Shown here piece after piece: positions 48,133 to 59,500 of a DNA stretch of 64,000 bases; position 1 is the first letter of the stretch; every line of letters begins with the position of its first letter. The DNA is taken from positions 467,023-531,022 of the forward strand of contig CAVRUR010000013.1 in assembly GCA_963724365.1 (NCBI GenBank), given 5' to 3'. The translations under genes were made by a program, and so were the position numbers. The notes below the pieces were generated by a model. It was not told the origin of the DNA. It searched no databases and worked only from the letters and a program-made list of their open reading frames with translations. Origin of the DNA: JALORV01 sp963724365 (GTDB lineage Bacteria > Pseudomonadota > Gammaproteobacteria > Burkholderiales > Burkholderiaceae_F).

Positions 48133-50028
48133 TCAGGGCACCTGGGACTTGTGCGCCGGCGACAGGATCGCGCCGTAGCGCCGCCGAATTGCCGCAGCGA
48201 CACCGGCAGTATCGAGCCCGCACTCCTTCAGTAACAGCGTCGGATCGCCGTGATCGACAAATCGGTCGGGCAAGCCCAGCTGCAACACCGGAAGTTTCGG
48301 GTCGGACGCCGCCAGCGCCTCCAGCACGGCGCTACCGGCGCCGCCCATGACGGCGTTCTCCTCCAGCGTGACCAGCGCATCGTGCGAACGCGCGAGTTGC
48401 TGCACCAGCGCGACATCCAGCGGCTTGACGAAGCGCATGTTCGCCACAGTCGCGTCGAATTCCTCGGCCACGGCCAGTGCCGGCGCAACCATCGAACCGA
48501 ACGCGAGCAGTGCGATGCGATGGCCGGCGCGCGCCTTGCCGATGCGACGAATCTCGCCGCGGCCGATCGGCAGTGCCTTTATCTCCTGCTCGAGCGGCAC
48601 GCCCGGGCCGGTGCCGCGCGGATAGCGCACCGCCGCGGGCGCGTCGCACATCAGCGCCGTATGCAGCATCTGGCGACATTCGTTTTCATCCGACGGAGCC
48701 ATGACGACCATGTTCGGTATGCAGCGCAGGTACGACAGATCGAAGGCACCGTGGTGCGTGGCGCCGTCGGCGCCGACCAGGCCGCCGCGGTCCAGGGCGA
48801 ACACGACGGGCAGGTTCTGCAACGCCACGTCGTGGATGAGCTGGTCGTAGGCGCGCTGCAGGAATGTCGAATAGATCGCGACCACCGGACGCATGCCGTC
48901 GCATGCCAGTCCGGCCGCAAAGGTGACCGCGTGCTGCTCGGCAATGCCGACATCGAAATAGCGGTCCGGGAACTCCTGCTCGAAGCGCACCATGCCCGAG
49001 CCCTCGCGCATCGCAGGCGTGATGCCGACGACGCGTGCATCCGCCGTGGCTGCATCGACCAGCCAGTCGCCGAAGATCTGCGTGTAGCTGGGCTTGCTCG
49101 CCGCGGCCTTGGTGATCCCGACCTGGGGATCGAACTTGCCCGGACCGTGATACAGCACCGGGTCGGCTTCGGCGAGCTTGTAACCCTGGCCCTTGCGCGT
49201 GACCACGTGCAGGAACTGCGGACCGCGCAGCTCCTTCAGGTTCTGCAACGTCGGGATCAGCGAGTCGAGGTCGTGGCCGTCGATCGGGCCGATGTAATTG
49301 AGACCGAATTCCTCGAACAGCGTCCCGGGCACCACCATGCCCTTGGCGTGCTCTTCGAGCTTGCGCGCCAGCTCGAACACCGGCGGAAAGTTCTTCAGTA
49401 CCTGCTTGCCGGCCTGCTTGGCTGCCGCATAGAAGCGCCCGCTCATCAGGCGCGCGAGATAGCGGTTGAGCCCGCCCACCGCCGGCGAGATCGACATGTC
49501 GTTGTCGTTGAGCACCACCAGCAGGCGGATGTTTTCGGTCACGCCGGCGTTGTTCAGCGCCTCGAACGCCATGCCGGCACTCAGAGCGCCGTCGCCGATG
49601 ACTGCGATCGAGTGCCGCTCGACGCCCTGGTTGCGTGCCGCCACGGCCATGCCGAGCGCCGCCGAAATCGACGTCGACGAATGCGCGGTGCCGAAGGTGT
49701 CGTACTCGCTTTCGGAACGGCGCGGAAAGCCCGACATGCCGCCGTACTGGCGCAGCTTGGCCATCCCTTCACGGCGTCCGGTCAGGATCTTGTGCGCGTA
49801 GGTCTGGTGGCCGACGTCCCAGACGATGCGATCGTCCGGCGTGCTGAACACGTAGTGCAGCGCGATGGTCAGTTCGACGGTGCCGAGGTTGGAACTGAGG
49901 TGGCCGCCGGTCTTCGACACCGACTCGAGCAGGTACTGGCGCAGCTCGTCCGCCAGTGCCGGCAGCTGTGCGCGCTCGAGGCGGCGCAGGTCGCTCGGCG
50001 TATCGATCGATTGCAGCAGCGACGTCAT
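48133..50028 (-). CDS. dxs: 1-deoxy-D-xylulose-5-phosphate synthase
   Basis: Dxs makes the first intermediate of the MEP isoprenoid pathway from pyruvate and glyceraldehyde 3-phosphate, using thiamine diphosphate. The 631 residues include GGHLSSNLGTVELTIALHYV, the ThDP motif VIGDGALSAGMAFEALNNAG to LNDNDMSISP, DGHDLDSLI, the general-base Glu in DVGIAEQHAVTFAAG, and PVVFALDRGGLVGADGATHH. It is intact and lies at the end of an xseB-ispA-dxs cluster. Confidence 0.97.
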   Translation of the reverse strand: MTSLLQSIDTPSDLRRLERAQLPALADELRQYLLESVSKTGGHLSSNLGTVELTIALHYVFSTPDDRIVWDVGHQTYAHKILTGRREGMAKLRQYGGMSGFPRRSESEYDTFGTAHSSTSISAALGMAVAARNQGVERHSIAVIGDGALSAGMAFEALNNAGVTENIRLLVVLNDNDMSISPAVGGLNRYLARLMSGRFYAAAKQAGKQVLKNFPPVFELARKLEEHAKGMVVPGTLFEEFGLNYIGPIDGHDLDSLIPTLQNLKELRGPQFLHVVTRKGQGYKLAEADPVLYHGPGKFDPQVGITKAAASKPSYTQIFGDWLVDAATADARVVGITPAMREGSGMVRFEQEFPDRYFDVGIAEQHAVTFAAGLACDGMRPVVAIYSTFLQRAYDQLIHDVALQNLPVVFALDRGGLVGADGATHHGAFDLSYLRCIPNMVVMAPSDENECRQMLHTALMCDAPAAVRYPRGTGPGVPLEQEIKALPIGRGEIRRIGKARAGHRIALLAFGSMVAPALAVAEEFDATVANMRFVKPLDVALVQQLARSHDALVTLEENAVMGGAGSAVLEALAASDPKLPVLQLGLPDRFVDHGDPTLLLKECGLDTAGVAAAIRRRYGAILSPAHKSQVP

Positions 50029-50035
50029 GAACGAT

Positions 50036-50966
50036 TCAGTGGTTGCGGCACACGATCAGGTCGGCCAGGTCCCGCAGCCGGGTCGCACGCGGCCCGATGC
50101 CCGCAATCGCTTCGAGCGCCTGCGCGCGCAGGCGCAGGCTGAATGCGCGGGCGGCCTCCAGACCCAGCGCGGAAACGTAGGTCGGCTTGCTCTGCGCGGC
50201 GTCCTTACCGGCCGTCTTGCCGAGATCGTCGGTGCTGCTCTCGACGTCGAGCACGTCGTCGACGACCTGGAATGCAAGACCGATCGCATCGCCATAGCGC
50301 GACAGCGCTTCGCGCGTGCACTCCGTCAGCATCGACGCCTGGCCGGACAGCGCACCCATCAGCACCGAGGCGCGCAGCAGGGCCCCGGTCTTCATGCGGT
50401 GCATGCGCTCGAGTTCCGGCAACTCGAGACGTCTGTCCGACCGCGGCCAGGTCGATCGCCTGTCCGCCGCACATGCCCTGGGTTCCGGCCGCATGCGCCA
50501 GCTCGCGCATCAGCGACGCCGTCTGGGATGCCGGCAACGAACCGTCGGCGAGGATCTTGAAGGCTTCGGCCTGCAGTGCATCGCCGGCGAGCATGGCCGT
50601 GGCCTCGTCGAAGGCGACATGCACCGTGGGCTTGCCCCGGCGCAGCACGTCGTTGTCCATGCAGGGCAGGTCGTCGTGCACCAGCGAATAGGCGTGCACG
50701 TACTCGACCGCCAGCGCGGCGCGGTCGAGCGCCTCGCGTCGGCTGCGGTCACTTCGCCGGCCGCGTACACAAGCAACGGGCGCACGCGCTTGCCGCCACC
50801 GAGCACGGCGTAGCGCATCGCGGCATGCAGTCGCTGCGGCACACTTTCTGCGCGTCGGCAGCAGGTCGGCCGCGGCCGCCTCGAAGCGCTCGCTGGCATC
50901 TTGCATCCAGTGCGCAAACGCTTCCGGGATCGGACTGCCGGGAGCGATCGCCGCGGTCGCTGTCAT
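50036..50966 (-). CDS. ispA: Farnesyl diphosphate synthase (frame broken three times)
   Basis: IspA condenses isoprenyl diphosphates to FPP. From the ATG at 50966 the frame reads MTATAAIAPGSPIPEAFAHW. It moves near 50850 to RLHAAMRYAVLGGGKRVRP and near 50740 to ALAVEYVHAYSLVHDDLPCM, which holds the first Asp-rich motif DDxxxxD. It moves near 50432 to ELERMHRMKTGALLRASV and the second Asp-rich motif FQVVDDVLDVES. All parts of a full enzyme are present, and the changes I traced fit single inserted bases. It starts inside the xseB stop (ATGA). Confidence 0.85.
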
Positions 50967-51212
50967 GAGCCGGCGCCCTTGAGGTCGGCCGGATTGAGCG
51001 GCTTCAGCAGGTCGCCTTCGAGCTGCTTGATGTCCAGTTCCGCCTGCGCCAGGCGCGCCTGGCAGAACCGCGCCAGTTCGGCGCCGCGCCGATAGGCCGC
51101 GATCGACTCGTCGAGCGTCAGCTCGCCGGACTCCATGCGCCGCACCAGCGCATCGAGTTCGTCGAGCGCCTGCTCGAATGTCGGTGGCTGCGGCAGCGTG
51201 CTTGGGAGGCAT
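50963..51212 (-). CDS. xseB: Exodeoxyribonuclease VII small subunit (frame break near the start)
   Basis: XseB is the small subunit that partners XseA. The main frame reads PTFEQALDELDALVRRMESG, then LTLDESIAAYRRGAELARFC and QARLAQAELDIKQLEGD, the full family pattern. The likely start ATG at 51212 (MPPKHAAAA) is in another frame; removing one A near 51178 joins the two. The gene order xseB-ispA-dxs is classical. Confidence 0.85.
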
Positions 51213-51315
51213 CGGGGTCGAGTCAGTACAAATGGGACGAGGCGCGGATTCTAGAGCAGCGGCGCGGTCATCCTCGGCGCCGGCACCGGCCGCCCGGCTC
51301 TCTAGAATGGCGCCG

Positions 51316-52220
51316 ATGAGCGCGCTCTGGATGCTGGTGGCGGCAGTGCTGTTTCTCGGTCATGGGCGCCATGGTCAAGGTCGCCATCCAGCAGTACGGC
51401 GTGCTCGAGGTCGTGTTCTATCGCTCGCTGATCGGCGTGGTGGGCTTGTATGCCTTCGTCCTATGGCGCCGCGAGACGCTTGCCACGCCGGTGGCGAAGC
51501 ACCCACCTGACGCGCGGCGTGGTCGGCACCGCTGCGCTCGTCGCTCTGGTTCTATGCCACCGGCGCGCTGCCGCTCGGCACGGCGATGACACTGAACTAC
51601 ACCTCGCCGCTCTTCCTGGCGGCGCTCGCCGTCGGCGGCGCGCTGCGCGCCGGTGACCGCGTCGACTGGCGACTGGTGGCGGCGATCCTGGTCGGCTTCG
51701 TCGGCGTCGTGTTGCTGCTGCAGCCGACCTACTCGGACGACCAGGCGATCGCGTCGGCCGCCGGGCTGGTGTCGGGCGTGCTGTCGGCCATCGCCTACTG
51801 GTACGTGCGCACGCTCGGAAAGCTCGGCGAGCCCGAATGGCGCACGGTGTTCTACTTCGCGCTGTCGGGCACCGTGCTCGGTTTCATCGGTACCGTGATC
51901 GGCGGGTTCTCGCCGCACGATGCGCGCGGTCTGGCGCTGCTGGTCGGAGTCGGCGTCACCGCCACGCTGGCGCAGCTCGCGATGACGCGCGCCTACGCCT
52001 ACGGTCACACGCTGGTCGTCGCCAACCTGCAGTTCGCGGCGGTCGTGGCCGCGTCACTGATCGGCATCGCCGCGTTTGGCGATCACATTCCGCTGGTCGG
52101 CTGGATCGGCATCGCGACCATCATCGTGAGCGGCGTCACCTCGACGGTGCTGATCGCGCGCCAGCGCGTTGCCGCTGTCCGGCCGATCCGAAGCCAACCC
52201 ACTCCCGCGAGTGAGTCACT
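51316..52220 (+). CDS. EamA/DMT-family transporter (frame broken at least three times)
   Basis: This is a ten-helix drug/metabolite transporter. The pieces MSALWMLVAAVLFLG, MGAMVKVAIQQYGVLEVVFY, LTRGVVGTAALVAL and FYATGALPLGTAMTLNYTSP join perfectly if single bases are removed near 51360, 51504 and 51548. The rest (LFLAALAVGGALRAGDRVDW through LVGWIGIATIIVSGVTST) is in one frame. The exact 3' end is unclear because the frame runs into the next gene. The substrate is unknown. Confidence 0.78.
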
Positions 52221-52221
52221 G

Positions 52222-53084
52222 ATGACGATCCGTACACACCCTGATTTCCGCCGCGGAGTTGCAGCAGAAGCTCGCCGATCCGCAATGGAAGATCTTCGAC
52301 GTGCGCCATGACCTGTTCGATCTCGAGGCCGGCCTGCGCGCCTATCGGGCCGGCCACATGCCGGGCGCGCGGTTCGCCAGCATCGACAATGACCTGTCGG
52401 GCGCGAAGACGGGCAGCAACGGACGCCATCCGCTGCCGCCACGCGATGCGCTGGTCGAGCGCTTCCGCGCCTGGGGCATCGACAACTCGACGCAGATCGT
52501 CGCCTACGACGCGCAGGGCGGGCAGTTCGCCGCGCGACTGTGGTGGCTCTCGCGCTGGCTCGGGCACCGTGCTGTCGCGGTGCTCGACGGCGGTTGGCCG
52601 GCGTGGCTGGCCGCCGGCGGCGCCATGGACTCCGTTGTGCCGCCGCCGACGCGCAGCCACTTCACCGATCGGAATCCCTGGTCAGGGTCAGTCGACGCAC
52701 GCGAAGTGCTGGCGGCGTTTGGCATGCATGCGCGGCTGCTCGTCGACGCGCGCATGCCGGAGCGCTATCGCGGCGAGCAGGAGCCGATCGATCCCGTGGC
52801 CGGCCATATTCCCGGCGCGCGTGAACCGCGCCGTGGCAGCAGAACCTGACGAGCGGACCAGCGCTTCAAGTCGTCGACGCGAATTGCGCGCCGAGTTCGA
52901 CACGCTGCTGGGCGGCCGCGCCCCCAATCAGCGTGACGCACCAGTGCGGTTCCGGCGTCACCGCCTGCCACACGTGTTGGCGATGGAAGTGGCGGGACTG
53001 CCGGGCTCGGCGCTCTATTCGGGCTCGTGGAGCGAGTGGATCGCCGATCCGTCGCGACCGATCCGCACCGGCGCGGAACCGTAG
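52222..53084 (+). CDS. Rhodanese-type sulfurtransferase, 3-mercaptopyruvate class (frame heavily broken)
   Basis: The product has two rhodanese domains. From the ATG at 52222 a frame change near 52238 leads to KIFDVRHDLFDLEAGLRAYR, HMPGARFASIDNDLSG and VLDGGWPAWLAAGG. The second domain has LLVDARMPERYRGEQEPIDP and GHIPGAR, then several frame changes between 52820 and 52975. The active-site loop is found as THQCGSGVTACHT, the CGSGVTA form of 3-mercaptopyruvate sulfurtransferases, and the end is SALYSGSWSEWIADPSRPI. All parts can be recovered by removing single bases. Confidence 0.8.
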
Positions 53085-53151
53085 CAAACGTGGCGCTGCA
53101 CGCGAGCCGCGAGCCATTCGCTCGCTCGCGCATCGCGTCGTGGCCCGCTTC

Positions 53152-53937
53152 TCAGTGCGCGCTGAAGCGCGCCGGTCGCCAGCGCAGCGATGACGCACGC
53201 CCGACCAGCACCAGTCCCACTTCGGGCAGCGACTTGGCGAGTGACGAACGACGCATCATCTCCGGCAGCAGGTCCGACAGCGCGATGTAGATGAAGCTCG
53301 CGGCCGCGATCGCCAGCGCGTACGGCAGCAGCGACTGCATCGCCTCGAGCACGAAGTAGCCGATCACGCCGCCGAGCACGGCCGACAGGCCCGAGATCAG
53401 GTTGAAGACAAACGCGCGCTTGCTCGTGAATCCGGCATTCAGCAGGATCATGAAGTCGCCGACTTCGTGCGGGATTTCGTGCGCCATCACCGCCAGCGTT
53501 GCGATGATGCCCGAGCTTGCACATCGACCAGGAACGCGCCGGCGATGACGACGCCGTCGGCGAAATTGTGGAAGGCGTCACCGACCAGGATCGGCACGCC
53601 GCCGCGCCCCGCCTCGTGCGCGTCGTGCCCATGCTCGTGATGATGGTGATCGCCCTCGTGATGATGGGTGTGGTGGATCAGCGCCAGCTTCTCGAGCAGG
53701 AAGAAGCCGAGGATGCCGGCCAGCAGGGCCCAACCGAGCGCGTGCGGGATCGGCCTCGCTGTGGAACGCCTCCGGCAGCAGGTGCGTGACCGCAGTCGCC
53801 AGCAGCAGACCGGCGGACACCGGCACGAGCCGGTCGACCACCTGCGACAGGTAGCGGAAACTCAGGATCGCGGCCAGCCCGATCGACAGCAGCGTCGACA
53901 CCAGGTTGGCGGGGACGATGTAGCCGAGCGTGCTCAT
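53152..53937 (-). CDS. ZIP-family metal transporter (frame broken)
   Basis: This is a zinc/divalent metal importer or exporter of the ZIP family. From the ATG at 53937: LGYIVPANLVSTLLSIGLAA and LLLATAVTHLLPEAFHSE. A frame change near 53755 gives GWALLAGILGFFLLEKL, a His-rich loop (HHTHHHEGDHHHHEHGHD) and the TM4 metal motif DAFHNFADGVVIAGAF. A second near 53517 gives the TM5 motif MAHEIPHEVGDFMILLNAG and the last three helices. Both breaks look like one extra base. Confidence 0.82.
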
Positions 53938-54061
53938 CGCTGTGCGCAATGCCGGTGAGCCGGCTGGACGGTGCGCCCAATGCAAAGGGGCGCGACTGAG
54001 CGCGCCCCTTGACTCTTGCGACTAGCGTAGCAGGGCTGTCAAGCCCTGCCCGCGTGCTGCG

Positions 54062-54956
54062 TTACGCCAGGTACTGCTTGAACCACGCCGTCAGCCGCTT
54101 CCAGCCGTCTTCGGCCGGGCTCCTTGCGGTAGACTCGCCGATAGTCCGCGTGAAATGCGTGCGGTGTGTCCGGGTAGATGACGATTTCGCTGCGGCGTGT
54201 TGCCCGCCGCCTTCAGCGCGACCCGCATCTTTTCCAGCTGTGTCGTTCGGGATGCCGCCGTCGGCACCGCCGTACAGACCCAGCATCGGCGCCTTGATGC
54301 GACGCCGCCCTGTCGATCGCGCCCTTGTCCCCCGGGAAGTAGCCGCGCGCGACGGTGCCGTACCAGGCGACACCGGCCGCCAGCGTTCGGATTGTGTGCG
54401 GCGTACATCCAGACGATCCGGCCACCCCAGCAGAACCCGGTGATACCCAGCTTGCCGCCGCCGCCATTCTTCGCAGCCCACGCGGCGGCCGCATCGAGGT
54501 CGGCCATGACCTGCGCATCGGGCGTCTTGGCAACGATGTTCGTATCAGGGACTGGACATCGCTCATCTTGGACGCGTCACCCTGCCGTGCGAAGAGTTCC
54601 GGTGCGATCGCGAGGTAACCCAGCTTGGCGAGCCGGCGGCAGACGTCCTTGATGTGCTCGTGCACGCCGAAGATCTCCTGACACCACCAGCACGATCGGC
54701 AGGCCCGGTCTTGCCGGCCGGCTGCGCGCGGTACGCCGACCATCTCGCCACCGGCGACGGGAATCCTCACTTCCCCGGCCGTCAGTCCCTGCGTGTCGGT
54801 GGTGATCATTGTCTGTGCCTGCACCGGCAGCACCGCCGCCGCAAAGCCCGCGCCAAGCGAAGTCTTGACGAATCCGCGACGGTCGAGGCGCAGCGGCGGC
54901 TGCAGGCTGTCGAGATCGGGCCTCAAATCGTAAGTCGTTGGATCGGAATCTTCCAT
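54062..54956 (-). CDS. Exported dienelactone hydrolase-family protein (frame broken several times)
   Basis: An N-terminal Tat signal is visible (RRGFVKTSLGAGFAAAVLPV). The following frames give GLTAGEVRIPVAGGEMVG, EIFGVHEHIKDVCRRLAKLG, APELFARQGDASKMSDV, and the nucleophile Cys in LGITGFCWGGRIVWMYAA. The end is GWKRLTAWFKQYLA, typical of the family. These serve as Cys-based alpha/beta hydrolases acting on dienelactone or other esters. The number of frame changes is at least five, so exact borders inside the gene are unsure. Confidence 0.75.
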
Positions 54957-55238
54957 TGTCTGTTGTCACCGGCGCGAAGAGCCGAGAGGTTATCGATGTG
55001 ACGGCAACATTGAATGCGTACAAACCCGGGCAGTAAGGCGCGCACCGCGCTTCCGGCCGAGCCGCACTGCCTCAGAGCCGAGAGACATGGAGAAGTTCAA
55101 CATCCACTGACTATGGTGTCACTTCGCGACATGGACCACGGTGCTGGCCGATATCAGGTGCGCGACAATGTCATCGACACAGCCGAGGCACGCAAGCGCA
55201 TCGCCAGTGAATGATTGCAGGCCGCTCAAACGAACTGC

Positions 55239-55622
55239 TCACGCTGCCGTGTCGGGCTTGACGTTCACGGCAATTCGACCAGGGTTGCGAAGATCGTCGG
55301 CCCATATGGTGACCTCTACAGGACCGACTGGAACTTCGAGCTCCAGCACACGCTGTAACTGCGAAGTCACTATCGCCACCTTGCCACCAGACACGCCAAT
55401 TACTCCAAAGAAGATCCGCAGCAAATCCGGCGGCGCAACGCCTCCAAGATCCAGCGAGATATCAGTGTCACCGTCGGCGTCAGCCCGAGTTCCAACAGAA
55501 ACACATGTGTCTGACGACGCTGTCAGTTCGCCGTCGATATACGAAGGAATCACAACATCCTTGTTTGTCGGATCGAACACGAACAGGATCGCATTCGGTG
55601 GACTAAGAACAGCATTGAGCAT
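55239..55622 (-). CDS. Candidate immunity protein for the RHS toxin
   Basis: The 127-residue product has no signal peptide and no domain I can name. It starts MLNAVLSPPNAILFVFDPTN and is rich in beta-forming and acidic residues (VGTRADADGDTDISLDLGG), which is common for immunity proteins. Its ATG overlaps the TGA of the toxin-bearing RHS gene (TGATG). This tight toxin-then-small-gene order is the typical mark of a cognate immunity gene. The assignment is by position only. Confidence 0.6.
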   Translation of the reverse strand: MLNAVLSPPNAILFVFDPTNKDVVIPSYIDGELTASSDTCVSVGTRADADGDTDISLDLGGVAPPDLLRIFFGVIGVSGGKVAIVTSQLQRVLELEVPVGPVEVTIWADDLRNPGRIAVNVKPDTAA

Positions 55623-56568
55623 CAGTTATTTGCCCTCTTGACCAGTTCCTGAAGCGTCTCACCACCTTGACGACGCATACAGTCGATGCAATGCGGGAGG
55701 AACTCCCTTGTCTCCCCAAGCGCTTGTGGCGGCTGATGATCAACGACTGCATTGCCACTTTTCGTTCCAGGACTCTTCGTCCCGCACGTGTGGCAACCGT
55801 TCTTCTCCATCAAAGCATTGACTTGCTTCTGCTCGGCGGCAGTGGGCTTGTCCATGTGACCAGGGATCGATTCCTTGCGAACGGCCCCGGTTTGAGCGTT
55901 GCCCCTTTTGCCGCAAACTCTGCGCCGGCCTCAGCCGCCCGTCCCACCTTAGCGGCCTGCTCGACTCTTTGCGTCGCCGCGACCGAGTGCTCAACCGCGC
56001 GCGCCGCTTTCCAAGGCAACGCCGGCACCCGGTATTGGGCTGGCAACGCCAACGATACTCAAGCCCACGTCGACCAGTGCACCGGCTACACCCGATCCGG
56101 AATAGACCGCTACGCCAAGCTTGCCAAGGTCGTAAACGAGGAACACGACGTCGAGTGGGCTGTGGCCGTCGCGATCTACGTAGCGATGCGGATTGTTCGC
56201 CGCGTACGCGTAGCGATTGAGACCGTTGACGTCGTCCGAGTTGACCTCGGCTGAGTCAACACCCATGAATCTCCCCAGCACCGGGTCGTAGTACCGAGCC
56301 CCCATGTACGAGAGCCCGGTACTCGGATCGAAGGGCTGGCCCGCGATCCACAGCTTGTTGTCCACGGCCGCAGGCGGATTGCTCAGGCGCTCGCCATAGG
56401 GCCGGTATCTCTCCTTCCAGACCAGGTTGCCGGAACCATCTGTCGCCATGACCGGCGTACCGGAATTGTCGTTGTGGAAATACGTGATCGTCTGGCTGAT
56501 CGCGGCAAGCTAGTCAGCAGCCCCGTGATCAGCGTCGCAAGCAGCACTGCATAGCGATTGACTCGCAT
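55622..56568 (-). CDS. Short secreted RHS core protein with C-terminal Cys/His toxin domain (frame broken)
   Basis: From the ATG at 56568 there is a signal-like peptide (RVNRYAVLLATLITGLL). A frame change near 56511 leads into the RHS core: TYFHNDNSGTPVMATDGSGN, LVWKERYRPYGERL, SYMGARYYDPVLGRFMGVDS and NRYAYAANNPHRYVDRDG. A hydrophobic segment follows, then, past changes near 55998 and 55858, the tail GCHTCGTKSPGTKSGNAVVD-HQPPQAL and FLPHCIDCMRRQGGETLQEL. The tail has two CxxC pairs around DHQPP, a likely zinc-supported HNH-like toxin. GGAG lies at the start, 10 bases after the preceding gene. Confidence 0.72.
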
Positions 56569-56578
56569 GATGTCGCTC

Positions 56579-59500
56579 CTACCGGGTCATGGCCGCCGCG
56601 CCCGGGACAGGCGGCGTACTGGGGTTGGTGCAAGGCGGATCGATGCCAACCAAAGTCGACTGCTGAATTGACACGGTTCGGGTGCCGATACTGGTGCGTT
56701 GCGGGCATCGCCGGAGTACTCCACGGTGATCTGGTAGGTACCCGCGCTATATCGATTGCTCGGGAACTGTGCAATCCCCTGAGCCGAAATTGCCACGACA
56801 GGCTGCAATTTCTTGTTCGGTGCAATGAGCTTCGCAGTGCCAGTCGGCGAGTTCCCTGAAACGACAGCAGAAATGATGACGCAGTGCCTGTTGTTGATCC
56901 AATCGGGCAAGGGGTTTATGGCCGTCGTCGTAGGGAATTTGCTAAGCACTGATAGCACCACTGGAGCCGAGACGCTGCTGTTGTTGTAGGCGTCACCGAC
57001 ATAGGTTGCACTGATCGAACGACTGCCCGTCGTTGCAAAGCTGCTGTTCAGTGTTGCCACCCCCAAGCTCAGGGGCGCACTACCAAGAGGTGTGGCGCCG
57101 TCACTGAAGTTCACTTGCCCGGTCGGGCTGATTCCCGTAACAGACGCCCTCAGCGCGACCGATTCGCCGACCACGGCGGGATTTGGCAAGACAGTCAACA
57201 ATGTGCTGGATGATGCCTTCGGGATGACGCTCAAACTCACCGCGGTAGCCGTGCTTGTTCCGTTCGCGCTGTCGCCACCATAGCTCGCCGTGAGCGATCG
57301 AGTGCCCACCACCGGGAAACTCGCCATATAGACGGCCCGACCTCCGGACAGTGAAACGCTCGCCAGCGTGGTGGAGCCGTCCTTGAACACCACGAGTCCC
57401 GTCGGATTGCTGCCCGAGACTGTGGCAGTCAGCGTTACCGCTTGATTAACAACCGCGGGATTCGGTGCAGCGGTCAATGCCGTCGACGTAGTGGCCACGC
57501 CGTCTGACGTGCGCTTCTGCGCAATCCTCTTGCCGCCAAGGTAGATGTACTCGACCAGCAGGTTTTGTTGACTAGGCGTGTACTCGGCCAGCAGATTGCC
57601 GTTCGAGGCGTAAATCTCATAGGACTTGGCGCCGGCCTTGGTCGTCACCACACGTTGATTCAGGCCGTCGTACCCGTACTCGATCTTTGTCGACGGATTG
57701 GAGCAATTCACGCAGCGGAGATTCGGAGCACCATCATAGGCGTAGGTGGCAGTGCCGGCAGATGTGACGTTGCCGTAGGCGTCGTATCCGAACGAAGACG
57801 ATCGCGATCCGGACACGCTTGCCAATCGGTTCGCACCGTCGTAGATGTAGTTGAGTGCTACCCCGCCGAACGACTGGGACGTGATGTTGCCAGCGCCGCT
57901 GTAGGAGATGATTCCGGAGCCCCAGGGTCCGGTAGCGCTTGTCAACCGGTTGATGCCGTCATATCCCAATGTGCGATTGAGCGTGCTATCAATGCTGTCG
58001 CCGATCGAGGTCAGGTTGCCCGCGCCGTCGTAGCCGTAGGCGGTGTTGGCGTACACCATTGAGCTGCTCTGGACCCGGAACGTACTCGGCCAGAGCCGAG
58101 CGTTCTGCTGATAACTTGTGGTTACGCCATTGCCATAGGTCATCTGTGGTAATCTGTCCGGACGGCCAGTAGCCGATCGTCGATACATAGCCCGATGCCT
58201 GCGTGGGCCGGCCGAGAATGTCCGGATTAAAGCTGACGCTTGCCGACGACCGCGGGTACACAAGGACGCTCAGTTGATCATTGCCGTTGTAGGCGTATCC
58301 AATGTTGAAGCTGTAACTGTCGACGTTTATCCCCTCGGACTTGAGGTTGTCGTTCGCGTCGTAGTCAAACAATCGGCTAGCCACCGAAGAGACGACGGTC
58401 CTCAACTTGTGTGTCCGTGAGTAGGTCTTGATCACGGAAGGCGTCGCGCCCGGATAGGTCGCGGTCGCGAGTCGGTTCTGGCCATCGTAGGTGTAGATCT
58501 CGTTGTTCCCGACGACCCCACGGAACGCGACGTCATGTTGCCCGCTTCGTCGCGACCGTACGTTGTCCCTCCGATCTCAGGGTTGGTAGTCGATGTCAGG
58601 TAGTAGCTGCCGTTGTAGCCAAAGCCGCGGGTGACGCCGCCCTGTGTGACGCTAGAGACAAGGTCGCGTGAATTGCGGCCGATCGAGATGCTGGCTGATG
58701 CCTCTGGTGCCTGCACGTTCATCAGAAATGTCCTCGCGGGGTCGCTGTAAGCCCGGTAGGTGTTTGTTGTAGACCGGCTTCGCTCGTCCGTCGCCGTCAT
58801 CGTCGCGGCGCCATAGTTGACGTATCGAAACGTCTGATCCGCGTTCGTGGCCCGAAGGAGGCGGCTCAGGATGTCGTATTGATAGGTGGTTCCCTGGTCG
58901 ACTCAGGATTCGATGCGAACGTCATCCGCCCGAGCGCGTCCCAGGCATAGGTTCGTGCGATTCGACCCAACGTGACACTCAATGGCCGACCGAAACCGTC
59001 GTAAGCCGTTGCTTCGACAAGAGCTCCTCGCGTCGCGGCTTTCGACGTCGCACCATAGGAGATCGTTACTGGGTTGCCAGTTGGGTATCCGATGGATGAC
59101 ACCCGGTTCAGGCCGTCATATCCATAGCGGTTCGTTCGCAGTTCACCGTTCGTTTCCGAAACGACGTTACCGGCGTCATTGACTGTGCGCGACAGATTGA
59201 CGCCCTCAGGCTGCAACTCGACCTGCGGTATTCCACGCTTGTAGCTCGAGTAGTTGTGCGTCAGAGATCGAGGAAACGTGGCTGAGCTCGGTTACCTTGA
59301 CCGTCGTACGAGTAGCTTGTCGTGACCCCGTCGCGCGTTATCGAAAGCAGATTCCCATTGCTGCTATCAAAGGTTCTTGTCGTCGAGGAGCCGGAGAACA
59401 ATTCATCCTTGGCCTGTCTGATGATCCATTTGGTTGTGTTCTTGAAGTACGAAACGGTCGTTGTCCGGTTGCCACCATTCGGCCCCGCCTCAGTGACTGT

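Noticed and set aside
48250..50142. A 630-codon plus-strand frame antisense to dxs.
   Set aside because: dxs is intact and has all thiamine diphosphate motifs; the opposite frame has none.
50036..50966. Programmed frameshifting in ispA, murJ and other broken genes.
   Set aside because: The breaks are at unrelated sites without slippery sequences, differ from gene to gene and crowd into one part of the window. Errors explain them better.
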